Shown here one piece after another: positions 1 to 7,601 of a DNA stretch of 64,000 nt. The stretch spans positions 186,001 to 250,000 of the forward strand of contig CAVSDL010000006.1 of NCBI GenBank assembly GCA_963726775.1, written 5' to 3'. Origin of the DNA: CAIWHR01 sp963726775 (lineage in GTDB: Bacteria; Pseudomonadota; Gammaproteobacteria; Burkholderiales; Casimicrobiaceae). Positions within the stretch are counted from its first letter, which is position 1; each line of letters starts with the position of its first letter. Made by a program: the position numbers and the translations under genes. The notes beneath the pieces are model-generated. The model saw only the letters and a program-made list of their open reading frames with translations. It was not told the DNA's origin and did no database searches.

Positions 1-1
1 G

Positions 2-589
2 GCGCTCGCGCACGTCGCGCCGGAACGCACGATCGCTGTCACCGCCGACCCGGCGGTCATTCGAAGCGCGGGACGCGTGGTGCTGCCCGGGCAGAGTGCG
101 ATGCCCGACTGCATTCGCTGCCTCGACGCGAGCGACTTGCGCGACGTCGTGGTCGAGGCGGCGCGCGTTCGGCCGTTCCTCGGCATCTGCCTCGGTCTGC
201 AGATGCTGTTCGAATCGAGCGAGGAAGGGCCCACGCCGGGCCTCGGCGTCCTGCGCGGCCGCGTTGTGCGTTTCCGTGACGAAACCATGACACCGCGCGC
301 CGGCGCGCGGCTCAAGGTGCCGCACATGGGCTGGAGCCCCGTGCGGCAGTCGCGAACGCATCCGCTCTGGGCGGGCATCGCGGACGGTTCCCGCTTCTAT
401 TTCGCGCACAGCTATTATCCGCAGCCCGAGGACCCGGCCATGACCTCCGGGACCACCGACTATCCGACAGCGTTTACTTGCGCGATTGCACGGGCTAATA
501 TCTTTGCGACGCAATTCCATCCGGAAAAGAGCCAGCGCGCCGGCTTGCAACTGCTTGCCAACTTTGTCGCCTGGGACGGGCAAAGCTGA
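2..589 (+). CDS. hisH: Imidazole glycerol phosphate synthase, glutaminase subunit HisH (5' truncated by window edge)
   Basis: Class I glutamine amidotransferase subunit that releases ammonia from glutamine and channels it to HisF in histidine synthesis. The frame is open from base 2; about 25 N-terminal residues of the family lie outside the window. The nucleophile Cys sits in GICLGLQ (about 186-206). The KVPHMGW block, the DGSRFYFAHSYY block and the QFHPEKS box with the catalytic His and Glu are all present. The conserved PGVG-type oxyanion motif reads PGQS here (about 88-99). The stop lies 94 bp before hisA. Identity is certain; only the start is missing. Confidence 0.96.
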   Translation, partial: ALAHVAPERTIAVTADPAVIRSAGRVVLPGQSAMPDCIRCLDASDLRDVVVEAARVRPFLGICLGLQMLFESSEEGPTPGLGVLRGRVVRFRDETMTPRAGARLKVPHMGWSPVRQSRTHPLWAGIADGSRFYFAHSYYPQPEDPAMTSGTTDYPTAFTCAIARANIFATQFHPEKSQRAGLQLLANFVAWDGQS

Positions 590-683
590 CCGCGCCGCTG
601 TCGAATCTTCCGCCCGCCGCCGCGCGCTGCCGCGACCCCTACCTTCCACCCTTCCGCCGTTTCCCAACGCTCTCCCGCCACCC

Positions 684-1418
684 ATGCAGATCATTCCCGC
701 GATCGACATCAAGGACGGTCACTGCGTGCGCTTGAAGCAGGGCGAGATGCATTCGGCAACCGTGTTTTCCGAAGACCCGGCCGCGATGGCGCAGCACTGG
801 CTCGAGCAGGGCGCGCAGCGGCTGCACCTGGTCGACCTCAACGGGGCCGTCGCCGGCGTACCGAAGAACGAGCTCGCGATCCGCGAAATCGTAAGCGTGA
901 TCGGCGAGGAGATTCCCGTCCAGCTCGGCGGCGGCATCCGCGATCTCGACACGATCGAGCGGTACCTCGACGACGGCATCACGTACGTGATCATAGGCAC
1001 CGCAGCGGTCAAGAACCCCGGATTCCTGCACGACGCCTGCTATGCGTTCCCGGGCCACATCGTCGTCGGCCTCGACGCGCGCGATGGCAAGGTGGCGACC
1101 GACGGCTGGTCGAAGATGACGGGACACGATGTCGTCGACCTCGCGAAGAAGTTCGAGGACTACGGCGTCGAGGCCGTCATCTACACCGATATCGGACGCG
1201 ACGGCATGCTGACCGGCGTCAACGTCGAGGCCACGGTCAAGCTGGCACGCGAGCTCCGGATTCCCGTGATCGCCTCCGGCGGGATCGCGTCGATCGCCGA
1301 CATCGAACAGCTGGTGCCCTACGAGAAGGAAGGCATCATCGGCGCGATTGCCGGCCGTGCGCTCTACGAAGGCAGGCTGGACTTCAAGGCGGCATTGAAG
1401 GCGGCCAGGGGAGGCTGA
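684..1418 (+). CDS. hisA: ProFAR isomerase HisA
   Basis: Phosphoribosylformimino-5-aminoimidazole carboxamide ribotide isomerase, fourth step of histidine synthesis; cytoplasmic (beta/alpha)8 barrel. 244 residues, the usual length. The N-terminal IIPAIDIKDG block carries the general-base Asp. The second half-barrel shows VGLDARDGKVATDGW and YTDIGRDGMLTGVN. ATG 684 was chosen because the protein there begins MQIIPAIDI as in the family; the open frame reaches further upstream to 486 but overlaps hisH. The stop overlaps the hisF start by one base (TGATG), so the two are probably translationally coupled. Confidence 0.97.
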   Translation: MQIIPAIDIKDGHCVRLKQGEMHSATVFSEDPAAMAQHWLEQGAQRLHLVDLNGAVAGVPKNELAIREIVSVIGEEIPVQLGGGIRDLDTIERYLDDGITYVIIGTAAVKNPGFLHDACYAFPGHIVVGLDARDGKVATDGWSKMTGHDVVDLAKKFEDYGVEAVIYTDIGRDGMLTGVNVEATVKLARELRIPVIASGGIASIADIEQLVPYEKEGIIGAIAGRALYEGRLDFKAALKAARGG

Positions 1419-2179
1419 TGGGTCTCGCCAAACGCATCATTCCGTGCCTCGACGTTGCCGACGGTCGCGTCGTCAAAGGGGTCAACTTCGTGAACCTGCG
1501 CGACGCCGGCGATCCGGTAGAGGTTGCGCGGCGGTACGACGAGCAGGGCGCCGACGAACTCGCGTTTCTCGACATCCGTGCGAGCATCGAGACCCGGGGC
1601 CTGCTGTACGACATGATCGGGGCCGTCGCCGACCAGGTGTTCATCCCCCTGACCGTGGGCGGTGGCGTCAATGCGATCGACGATATCCGTGCCCTGCTCA
1701 ACGCCGGCGCCGACAAGGTCAGCATCAACACCGCCGGCGTCGCGAATCCCGGCCTGTTCCAGGAAGCGTCGGGCCGCTACGGGTCGCAATGCATCGTCGC
1801 CGCGATCGATGCCAAGCAATCGGCGCCCCAGGCGTGGCAGGTCTACACGCATGGCGGCCGCACGCCTGCCGGCCTCGATGCGGTGGACTGGGCGCGCGAG
1901 GTCGTCGCGCGCGGCGCCGGCGAGATCCTGCTGACCAGCATGGACCGCGACGGCGCGCGGATCGGCTTCGATCTGGCGCTGACGCGCGCAATCGTCGATG
2001 CCGTCGACGTGCCGGTGATCGCGTCCGGGGGCGTCGGGTCGCTCGCCGACCTCGTCGACGGAATTGTCGTGGGAGGCGCGGACGCGGTGCTCGCCGCGTC
2101 GATCTTTCACTACGGCGAATTCACGATCGGGCAGGCCAAGTCCGCGATGGCGGCGGCAGGGATCGAAATTCGCTGCTGA
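1418..2179 (+). CDS. hisF: Imidazole glycerol phosphate synthase, cyclase subunit HisF
   Basis: Uses ammonia delivered by HisH to convert PRFAR to imidazole glycerol phosphate and AICAR. 253 residues, standard length for this (beta/alpha)8 barrel. Visible landmarks are MGLAKRIIPCLDVADGRVVKG with the catalytic Asp (residue 12), the first phosphate site in LTVGGGVNAIDD, AAIDAK with the second catalytic Asp, and ASGGVGSLADL. It starts on the last base of the hisA stop. HisA and HisF are related barrels; the KRIIPCLDV start marks this one as HisF. Confidence 0.97.
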   Translation: MGLAKRIIPCLDVADGRVVKGVNFVNLRDAGDPVEVARRYDEQGADELAFLDIRASIETRGLLYDMIGAVADQVFIPLTVGGGVNAIDDIRALLNAGADKVSINTAGVANPGLFQEASGRYGSQCIVAAIDAKQSAPQAWQVYTHGGRTPAGLDAVDWAREVVARGAGEILLTSMDRDGARIGFDLALTRAIVDAVDVPVIASGGVGSLADLVDGIVVGGADAVLAASIFHYGEFTIGQAKSAMAAAGIEIRC

Positions 2180-2236
2180 GCATCGCAACCTCAGGCTGCG
2201 GCATCGGGACGACGCGCTGCCGTGGAGGGCCCGGAC

Positions 2237-2626
2237 ATGAGTGCATGGATCGATGCGGTGAAATGGCCGGCCGACGGGCTCGTGCCCGCAATCGCGCAGG
2301 ACGCTCACACGCGAAAGGTGCTCACGCTCGCGTGGATGAATCGCGAGGCGCTCGAGCTGACCGCCGGGACCGGCGAGGTGCATTACTGGTCGCGCACGCG
2401 CCGCCGGCTCTGGCGCAAGGGCGAACAGTCCGGACACGTGCAGCAGGTGCGCGAAATCCGTCTCGATTGCGACAGCGACGCGATCCTCGTCGTCGTCGTG
2501 CAGTCGGGCGGCATCGCGTGCCACACGGGCCGTGAATCCTGCTTCTTCCAGCGCCTGGACGAAGGGCGCTGGACGACGGCCGAACCCGTTCTGAAAACCC
2601 CGGAGGCGATCTATGGACCCCGCTGA
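2237..2626 (+). CDS. hisI: Phosphoribosyl-AMP cyclohydrolase HisI
   Basis: Opens the adenine ring of PR-AMP, third step of histidine synthesis. 129 residues, a stand-alone cyclohydrolase rather than a HisIE fusion. Metal-binding residues are visible in LDCDSDAIL and in GGIACHTGRESCFF. ATG 2237 was preferred over the upstream GTG at 2222 because GGAGG at 2224-2228 lies 8 nt before it. The last 14 bases overlap hisE, which fits coupled translation of two separate enzymes that many bacteria fuse. Confidence 0.96.
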   Translation: MSAWIDAVKWPADGLVPAIAQDAHTRKVLTLAWMNREALELTAGTGEVHYWSRTRRRLWRKGEQSGHVQQVREIRLDCDSDAILVVVVQSGGIACHTGRESCFFQRLDEGRWTTAEPVLKTPEAIYGPR

Positions 2627-2957
2627 TCGCGTGCAGGGCGGTTGCGACGTGCTCGACCGTGTCTCCGCCGCGATCGAGCAGAAGCGGGGAGCGGATCCTT
2701 CGTCGTCGTACGTGGCGGCCTTGTTCGCGAAAGGCGACGACGCGATCCTGAAGAAGATCGGCGAGGAAGCGACCGAGACCGTCATGGCTGCGAAAGACGG
2801 TGATAGACTGCGCATCGTCGCGGAAGTGTCGGATTTGTGGTTCCATTGTCTCGTGCTGCTCGCGCGGCACGGGCTCGGTCCCGACGATGTACGAGCCGAG
2901 CTGGCGCGGCGCGAAGGCATTTCGGGAATCACCGAGAAGGCGTCGCGCAAGGCCTGA
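2613..2957 (+). CDS. hisE: Phosphoribosyl-ATP pyrophosphohydrolase HisE
   Basis: Hydrolyses PR-ATP to PR-AMP and pyrophosphate, second step of histidine synthesis. 114 residues of the all-alpha MazG-like NTP pyrophosphatase fold. Typical features are SSYVAALFAKGDDAILKKIGEEATE, which carries the metal-binding acidic residues (shown here in two blocks, SSYVAALFAKG and KKIGEEATE), and VAEVSDLWFHCLVLL. It overlaps hisI by 14 nt and is followed 20 bp later by a small membrane protein gene in the same direction. Confidence 0.95.
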   Translation: MDPADRVQGGCDVLDRVSAAIEQKRGADPSSSYVAALFAKGDDAILKKIGEEATETVMAAKDGDRLRIVAEVSDLWFHCLVLLARHGLGPDDVRAELARREGISGITEKASRKA

Positions 2958-2977
2958 TCGCCACGCGCGGCGCAGGC

Positions 2978-3457
2978 ATGGTTCCGTATCGGCACACCCA
3001 ATTCGGCCGGACAATCGCCGCCGGCACATTGGTCGGGCTGGCGTTGGCGGTAGCGCTGGCCGCGACGCTGTCGGCGGGCACGCTGCAATCCGCGGGGTGG
3101 ATGGTCGCCGCGCTTCTCGCGGTGCTGGTCGTGGCGTACGCCCTGTTTGCGACGCTGACGGTCGAAGTGATCGCTGGCGAGGTGCGCGTGCGGTTCGGGG
3201 TTGGCATCATCCGCAAGGCGGTCGCGATTTCCGACATCCAGCGCTGCGACGTCGTCAGGACCCGGATTCGGTGGGGCTGGGGACTGCACTGGACGCCGTC
3301 GGGCTGGTTATACAATGGGTCCGGTCGGGACGCCGTGCGGCTCGAATTGCGGGGGCAGCGGGCACTGATGGTCGGCAGTGACGATGCGCCGGCATTGCAC
3401 AATGCGATCGAGGCGTTCCGGGGATCGGCGCCGGATGGCCAGGCCGGCGAAGGCTGA
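2978..3457 (+). CDS. Small membrane protein with PH-like C-terminal part, function unknown
   Basis: 159 residues. Two hydrophobic segments (about 15-38 and 41-60) are followed by a soluble beta-rich part of about 90 residues that resembles bacterial PH-like (bPH/DUF) domains: alternating short strands, and the sequence RTRIRWGWGLHWTPSGWLYN rich in Trp. It lies between hisE and hinT, where other betaproteobacteria also carry a small membrane protein of unknown role. Start ATG 2978 gives a compact MVPYRHTQFGR N-terminus; the frame is open upstream to 2837, inside hisE. I assign no function. Confidence 0.75.
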   Translation: MVPYRHTQFGRTIAAGTLVGLALAVALAATLSAGTLQSAGWMVAALLAVLVVAYALFATLTVEVIAGEVRVRFGVGIIRKAVAISDIQRCDVVRTRIRWGWGLHWTPSGWLYNGSGRDAVRLELRGQRALMVGSDDAPALHNAIEAFRGSAPDGQAGEG

Positions 3458-3474
3458 AATGACGGAGGCGAAAG

Positions 3475-3831
3475 GTGCAGGACTGCATTTTCTGCAAGAT
3501 CGTGCGGGGTGAAATCCCGGCGAAGAAGGTCTACGAGGACAATGAAGTGCTCGGATTCCTCGACATCCATCCGCAGGCCCCGGTGCATTTCATGCTGATC
3601 CCGAAGCGCCATATCGCGTCGCTGACGGAGGCTACCGGGGACGACGCCGGTGTGCTCGGGCGAATGCTTGCGCTCGCCGGGGGCATTGCGCGCGAGCAGG
3701 GATCTCCGGACGGCTTCCGGACCATCATCAATACCGGCCGCATTGGCCGGCAGGACGTCATGCATGTCCACATCCACGTCATTGGCGGCTCGATCCCGCT
3801 CGGGCCGATGTTGCCGCGGGCCGCGAACTAG
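3475..3831 (+). CDS. hinT: HIT family purine nucleoside phosphoramidase (HinT-like)
   Basis: Histidine-triad protein of the HINT branch; homologues hydrolyse AMP-lysine or AMP-NH2 type phosphoramidates. 118 residues. The N-terminus reads QDCIFCKIVRGEIPAKKVYED and the triad is HVHIHVIGG near residue 98-106. The start is GTG 3475: GGAGG at 3464-3468 sits 6 nt upstream, and the ATG at 3459 is in another frame. The position between his and tat genes is conserved in betaproteobacteria. A 66-nt inverted-repeat unit follows directly. Confidence 0.93.
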   Translation: MQDCIFCKIVRGEIPAKKVYEDNEVLGFLDIHPQAPVHFMLIPKRHIASLTEATGDDAGVLGRMLALAGGIAREQGSPDGFRTIINTGRIGRQDVMHVHIHVIGGSIPLGPMLPRAAN

Positions 3832-3832
3832 T

Positions 3833-3898
3833 GTGGTGAGTCAGTAGTTCCGAAGATAACTCCGCCGCGAACTATCGAGTGAATTTCTGACTCACCAC
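3833..3898. repeat. Palindromic intergenic unit (REP/MITE-like or hairpin) between hinT and tatA
   Basis: Perfect 12-bp inverted arms, GTGGTGAGTCAG at 3833-3844 and CTGACTCACCAC at 3887-3898. An inner 6-bp pair follows (TAGTTC 3845-3850 with GAACTA 3869-3874), so one side has a 12-nt bulge (3875-3886). There is no T-tract, so it is not a classical intrinsic terminator. It may be a dispersed palindromic repeat or an mRNA hairpin in front of tatA. No second copy was noticed in this window. Confidence 0.7.
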
Positions 3899-3965
3899 GC
3901 TGGGGCCCGTTCGCACTTGCGGACATGGCGTGAACAGGACCTGGTCACCCGTTTAGGAGAACGAC

Positions 3966-4205
3966 ATGGGCGGATTGAGCATCTGGCATTGGCTGATCGT
4001 ACTTCTGGTCGTGGTGCTGATATTCGGCACGAAGAAACTGCGCAATATCGGGCAGGATCTCGGCGGCGCGGTCAAGGGTTTCAAGGAAGGCATGAAGGGC
4101 GCGGAGAGCGAAGCCGATGCGGCGAAAGCCGCGCCGGACGCTCCGCCGCAGAAGATAGCGGGAACGACGATCGAAGGCGAGGCCAGGAAAGAGAAGACGC
4201 TGTAG
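3966..4205 (+). CDS. tatA: Sec-independent protein translocase TatA
   Basis: Pore-forming or membrane-thinning subunit of the twin-arginine translocase. 79 residues: short N-terminal membrane helix (about 5-21), the FGTKKLRNIG hinge, then an amphipathic helix (GGAVKGFKEGMKG) and a charged tail. A strong ribosome-binding site (AGGAG) lies before ATG 3966. It is first of tatABC and is separated from tatB by 75 bp containing a very stable hairpin. The absence of the TatB proline hinge (IGPERLP) and the glycine-rich FGTKK type mark it as TatA. Confidence 0.95.
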   Translation: MGGLSIWHWLIVLLVVVLIFGTKKLRNIGQDLGGAVKGFKEGMKGAESEADAAKAAPDAPPQKIAGTTIEGEARKEKTL

Positions 4206-4219
4206 GCCGTTCCGCGTCG

Positions 4220-4239
4220 GGCGCCCGGTGTCGGGCGCC
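4220..4239 (+). promoter_or_regulatory. GC-rich stem-loop in the tatA-tatB intergenic region
   Basis: Eight-base perfect stem GGCGCCCG (4220-4227) and CGGGCGCC (4232-4239) closed by a GTGT tetraloop, 14 nt after the tatA stop and about 40 nt before tatB. No T-run follows, so it is unlikely to be a full terminator. Such hairpins can protect an upstream message from 3' exonucleases. That would fit the known need for more TatA than TatB, but this role is inferred. Confidence 0.6.
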
Positions 4240-4280
4240 GGCCTCGTGTCCAATGCCCGACGCAAACCGCCCGGTCCCCC

Positions 4281-4727
4281 ATGTTCGACATCGGCTTCAG
4301 TGAAATCGTCGTCGTCGCCGTCGTGGCGCTGATCGTGATCGGCCCCGAGAGGCTGCCGAAGACGGCACGCACGCTGGGCCATCTGTTCGGGCGGCTGCAG
4401 CGTTACGTGAGCGACGTCAAGGCCGACATCAACCGCGAGCTCGAGCTGGACGAGCTGCGCAAGCTGCAGCAGCAGGTGCAGACGGCGGCGAAGGATCTCG
4501 AGACGTCGATGGCGGATGCCGCGCACGGCATGGAGTCCGGCGTGCGCGGCATCGAGTCCGAAATGAACGCCGCCGCAGACGAATCGCCTCCGGCCCAGGC
4601 GGCGGCAGTTCCGGCCGAAGCCGTTCCGGCCGGCCTGATCGAGCCGCCATCAGCGCCGGATCCCGGGCCGGCCGCCGCGCCCGAGTCGCCGCGGCAGGGC
4701 TCGCTGCCCGGCTTCGACCGTGGCTGA
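4281..4727 (+). CDS. tatB: Sec-independent protein translocase TatB
   Basis: Substrate-receptor partner of TatC. 148 residues: N-terminal MFDIGFSEIVVVAVVALIVI membrane helix, the GPERLPK hinge with the typical Glu, and an amphipathic helix (RTLGHLFGRLQRYVSDVKAD). A long charged helical part runs to about residue 90, then an Ala/Pro-rich tail. The IGPERLP hinge separates it from TatA. tatC follows 24 bp later. Confidence 0.95.
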   Translation: MFDIGFSEIVVVAVVALIVIGPERLPKTARTLGHLFGRLQRYVSDVKADINRELELDELRKLQQQVQTAAKDLETSMADAAHGMESGVRGIESEMNAAADESPPAQAAAVPAEAVPAGLIEPPSAPDPGPAAAPESPRQGSLPGFDRG

Positions 4728-4751
4728 CCCCGTGCGACCCGGCACGCCGCG

Positions 4752-5528
4752 ATGACCGACGCCCCTCCGCCGCCGGACGCCGCGCAGGAAACGTTCATCT
4801 CGCACCTGATCGAGCTGCGCACGCGTCTGATGCGCTCGATCATCGCCGTCGTCGTCGTCCTAATCGCGCTGTTCCCTTGGGCGAAGGAGATCTACGCGAT
4901 CCTCGCGGCGCCGCTGCTGAAGGCGCTGGGCACGGGGGCGACGATGATTGCGACCGACGTCACCGGCACGTTCCTCGTCCCGCTCAAGGTGACGCTGATG
5001 GCGGCCTTTCTCGTTGCGCTTCCCTATGTGCTCTGGCAGATGTGGGCTTTCGTCGCGCCGGGCCTCTACCAGCACGAGCGGAAGCTCGCGCTGCCGGTGA
5101 TCGTGTCGAGCTTCGCGTTCTTCCTGATCGGGATGGCTTTCGCGTATTTCCTGGTGTTTCCGATCGCGTTCGGCTTCTTCGCCGGCTACACGCCCACCGG
5201 CGTCACGATGATGACCGACATCGACAAGTACCTCTCGTTCGTGCTGACGATGTTCGTCGCGTTCGGAATCACGTTCGAGACACCGGTCGTCGTCATCGTT
5301 CTGGTGCGTCTCAGAATCGTCTCGCTGGAGAAACTGCGCGCGATCCGTTCGTACATGATCGTCGGCGCATTCGTGGTCGGCGCCATCTTCACGCCTCCCG
5401 ACGTCGTATCGCAGCTGATGCTCGCCATCCCGCTGTGGCTGCTCTTCGAGCTGGGCCTGCTGATGGCGCGGTTCGTCGCACCTCCACGCGCGGCGGCTGA
5501 GGGCGCTTCCGAGCCGAATCCCCCGTAA
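4752..5528 (+). CDS. tatC: Sec-independent protein translocase TatC
   Basis: Core receptor of the Tat translocase, which binds the twin-arginine signal. 258 residues, six predicted membrane helices. The cytoplasmic N-terminus has FISHLIELRTRL, the conserved recognition region. WQMWAFVAPGLYQHE, with the conserved Glu, follows the second helix. FTPPDVVSQLMLAIPLWLLFE marks the fifth and sixth helices. Its gene converges on the protease gene at 5565. The Rieske protein encoded 1.5 kb away is a likely client. Confidence 0.97.
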   Translation: MTDAPPPPDAAQETFISHLIELRTRLMRSIIAVVVVLIALFPWAKEIYAILAAPLLKALGTGATMIATDVTGTFLVPLKVTLMAAFLVALPYVLWQMWAFVAPGLYQHERKLALPVIVSSFAFFLIGMAFAYFLVFPIAFGFFAGYTPTGVTMMTDIDKYLSFVLTMFVAFGITFETPVVVIVLVRLRIVSLEKLRAIRSYMIVGAFVVGAIFTPPDVVSQLMLAIPLWLLFELGLLMARFVAPPRAAAEGASEPNPP

Positions 5529-5564
5529 TACGCAGCCGTCACGACGTACCCGGGTTTACGCCCG

Positions 5565-6713
5565 CTACTCCTGGGGCCGCGGCCGCTTGCCAACGGTCAC
5601 CGAGACATCCTGTGCTCGGCGGTCGCGCCAGATCTTCACCCTGACCGCATCGCCCGGCCGCAGTTCCGCGATGCGCGCAAGCAGCACCGGCGTATCGCGC
5701 GTCGGCTTGCCGTCGATCTCGAGCACGACATCGCGCACCTTGATCCCCGCACGGTCGGCCGGCCCGTTGCGCATGACGCCGCGGATCGCGACGCCGCCGC
5801 TTTCGAGAGCCAGCGCCTGCGCGAGGTCGGGGTTGATGTCCTGCGGCTCGATGCCGAGCCAGCCGCGGGTCACCTCGCCGTCCCTGATGATCTGCTCCAG
5901 CACGTTGCGCGCAATCGACACCGGAATGGCGAACCCGATGCCCAGCGAACCGCCAGATTGCGAAAAGATCGTGCTGTTGATGCCGATGAGGTTGCCCGCC
6001 GCATCGACGAGCGCGCCGCCGGAATTGCCGGGGTTGATCGCCGCATCGGTCTGGATGAAGTCCTCGAAGCGATTGATGCCGAGGTGGTTGCGGCCCAGCG
6101 CGCTGACGATTCCCGAAGTCACCGTGTTGCCGAAGCCGAACGGGTTGCCGATCGCGAGCACCGTATCGCCCACCTGTACCCGCTCGATTGCGCCGAAGGT
6201 GATCGCCGGCAGGTTGTCGCCGTCGGCCTTGAGGACGGCGATGTCGGACTCCGGGTCGGTGCCGCGCACGCGCGCCGAGAGCTGGCGGCCGTCGCTCAGG
6301 ACGACCTGGATGTCGTCGGCACCCTCGATCACGTGATTGTTGGTCAGCACGTAGCCCTCGGGCGATACGATGACGCCGGAGCCCAGGCTTGTCGCGCGCT
6401 GTTTCGGCATTCGCTCCGCGAGATCGGGGAAATAGCGGCGCAGCAGCTGATCGTCCTGCAGCGGATTTCGCTGCCGCATCTCCTTGCTCGTGTAGATGTT
6501 GACGACCGCAGGCATCGCCTTCTTCGCGGCATCGGCATGGCTCGCCACACTCGGCGTGATGACCGGCGTCGAGGCTTCCTGCCAGAGCACGACGCCGCCG
6601 TCGCGGTGGCCGGCGCCGCCCAGCAGGTCCGGGCGCAGCGTCGCCACGACGAACAGCGCGGCAAGGCACAGCGTGCACGCCTGTGCGAAAAGGAGCCAGA
6701 ACTTGCGCAACAC
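5565..6713 (-). CDS. degS: Trypsin-like periplasmic serine protease with one PDZ domain (DegS/DegQ type)
   Basis: Envelope quality-control protease of the HtrA family. An N-terminal membrane anchor (LLFAQACTLCLAALFVVATL) is followed by the protease domain with triad His in NNHVIEGAD, Asp in SDIAVLKAD and Ser in INPGNSGGALVD. A single C-terminal PDZ domain follows (GWLGIEPQDINPDLAQAL onward). One PDZ plus an anchor is DegS-like, though betaproteobacterial copies next to tatC are often named DegQ or Do-like. Start is uncertain: GTG 6713 gives the family-like LRKFWLLFAQ N-terminus and has a G-rich stretch upstream; ATG 6758 would add 15 residues. Confidence 0.9.
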   Translation of the reverse strand: MLRKFWLLFAQACTLCLAALFVVATLRPDLLGGAGHRDGGVVLWQEASTPVITPSVASHADAAKKAMPAVVNIYTSKEMRQRNPLQDDQLLRRYFPDLAERMPKQRATSLGSGVIVSPEGYVLTNNHVIEGADDIQVVLSDGRQLSARVRGTDPESDIAVLKADGDNLPAITFGAIERVQVGDTVLAIGNPFGFGNTVTSGIVSALGRNHLGINRFEDFIQTDAAINPGNSGGALVDAAGNLIGINSTIFSQSGGSLGIGFAIPVSIARNVLEQIIRDGEVTRGWLGIEPQDINPDLAQALALESGGVAIRGVMRNGPADRAGIKVRDVVLEIDGKPTRDTPVLLARIAELRPGDAVRVKIWRDRRAQDVSVTVGKRPRPQE

Positions 6714-6887
6714 GAAGACCCCCCGCTGAGTGGAGCGAATCGCGTCGATTATAGACATATGTTGCGGCGCAGTACCGGTTGGCGGGAGCCTGGCGCAGGT
6801 GCCGGGTCTGCGCACCTGGGCCGGTCGGGCGAAAGTCTCCAACCAGCTGATTTCGATGATGTTTCAAGCGACAGACCGCTATCGGGC

Positions 6888-6917
6888 TTCCGGCGGGTGG
6901 GGCAAATCCCTTATAAT
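6888..6917 (+). promoter_or_regulatory. Candidate promoter of petABC
   Basis: A perfect -10 hexamer TATAAT lies at 6912-6917. The best -35 match, TTCCGG (6888-6893) with an 18-bp spacer, is weak. It lies in the divergent gap between the protease gene and petA, about 70 bp before the petA start. Confidence 0.45.
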
Positions 6918-6988
6918 CGACCGGTTTGCGGATCAGCGCCCATCGACGAATGGCGCGGGCCGGTTTCGGCAACTGGGGATGGGTCGAC

Positions 6989-7588
6989 ATGGCGGACGGT
7001 ACGGTGGACACGGGGAAGCGCCGCTTCCTCATCGGTGCCACGAGCTTCGTGGGCGGCGTCGGCGGCGCGGCGGCGGCGACCCCGTTCGTGATGTCGCTCT
7101 TCCCGAGCGAACGAGCCAAGGCGGCCGGCGCGCCCGTCGAACAGGACATCGCCAAGATGGAACCGGGCCAGCAGATCACCGTCGAGTGGCGCGGCAAGGT
7201 GGTGTGGATCGTCAACCGCACCCAGCCGATGCTCGATTCGCTGCCCAAGCTCGACGCCAGGCTCGCCGATCCCACGTCCGAGAAGGACCAGCAACCGGCC
7301 TACTGCCGTAACGAGCACCGTTCGATCAAGCCGGAAGTGCTCGTCGCGATCGGGATCTGCACACACCTTGGCTGTTCGCCGACATACCGCCCCGATGTCG
7401 CGCCCGCCGATCTCGGCCCCGATTGGCTGGGCGGCTTCTTCTGCCCGTGCCACCAGTCCAAGTTCGACCTGGCGGGCCGTGTCTACGCCGGCGTGCCGGC
7501 GCCGACCAACCTCGTCGTACCGCCGCACAAGTACCTGTCGGACACGAAGATCGTGCTCGGCATCGGCGAAGACGGCAAGTCGGCATAA
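6989..7588 (+). CDS. petA: Ubiquinol-cytochrome c reductase iron-sulfur (Rieske) subunit
   Basis: 2Fe-2S subunit of the cytochrome bc1 complex; moves electrons from ubiquinol to cytochrome c1. 199 residues. A KRRFL-type Tat signal-anchor (residues about 11-35) is followed by the Rieske domain with cluster motifs CTHLGC and CPCHQS. ATG 6989 (MADGTVDTGKRRFL) was chosen over the longer open frame from 6926 because the Tat motif should be near the N-terminus. First gene of petABC; petB starts 13 bp after it. Dependence on the nearby tatABC is known for this family and inferred here. Confidence 0.97.
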   Translation: MADGTVDTGKRRFLIGATSFVGGVGGAAAATPFVMSLFPSERAKAAGAPVEQDIAKMEPGQQITVEWRGKVVWIVNRTQPMLDSLPKLDARLADPTSEKDQQPAYCRNEHRSIKPEVLVAIGICTHLGCSPTYRPDVAPADLGPDWLGGFFCPCHQSKFDLAGRVYAGVPAPTNLVVPPHKYLSDTKIVLGIGEDGKSA

Positions 7589-7601
7589 GGGGACCGCGGC
7601 C

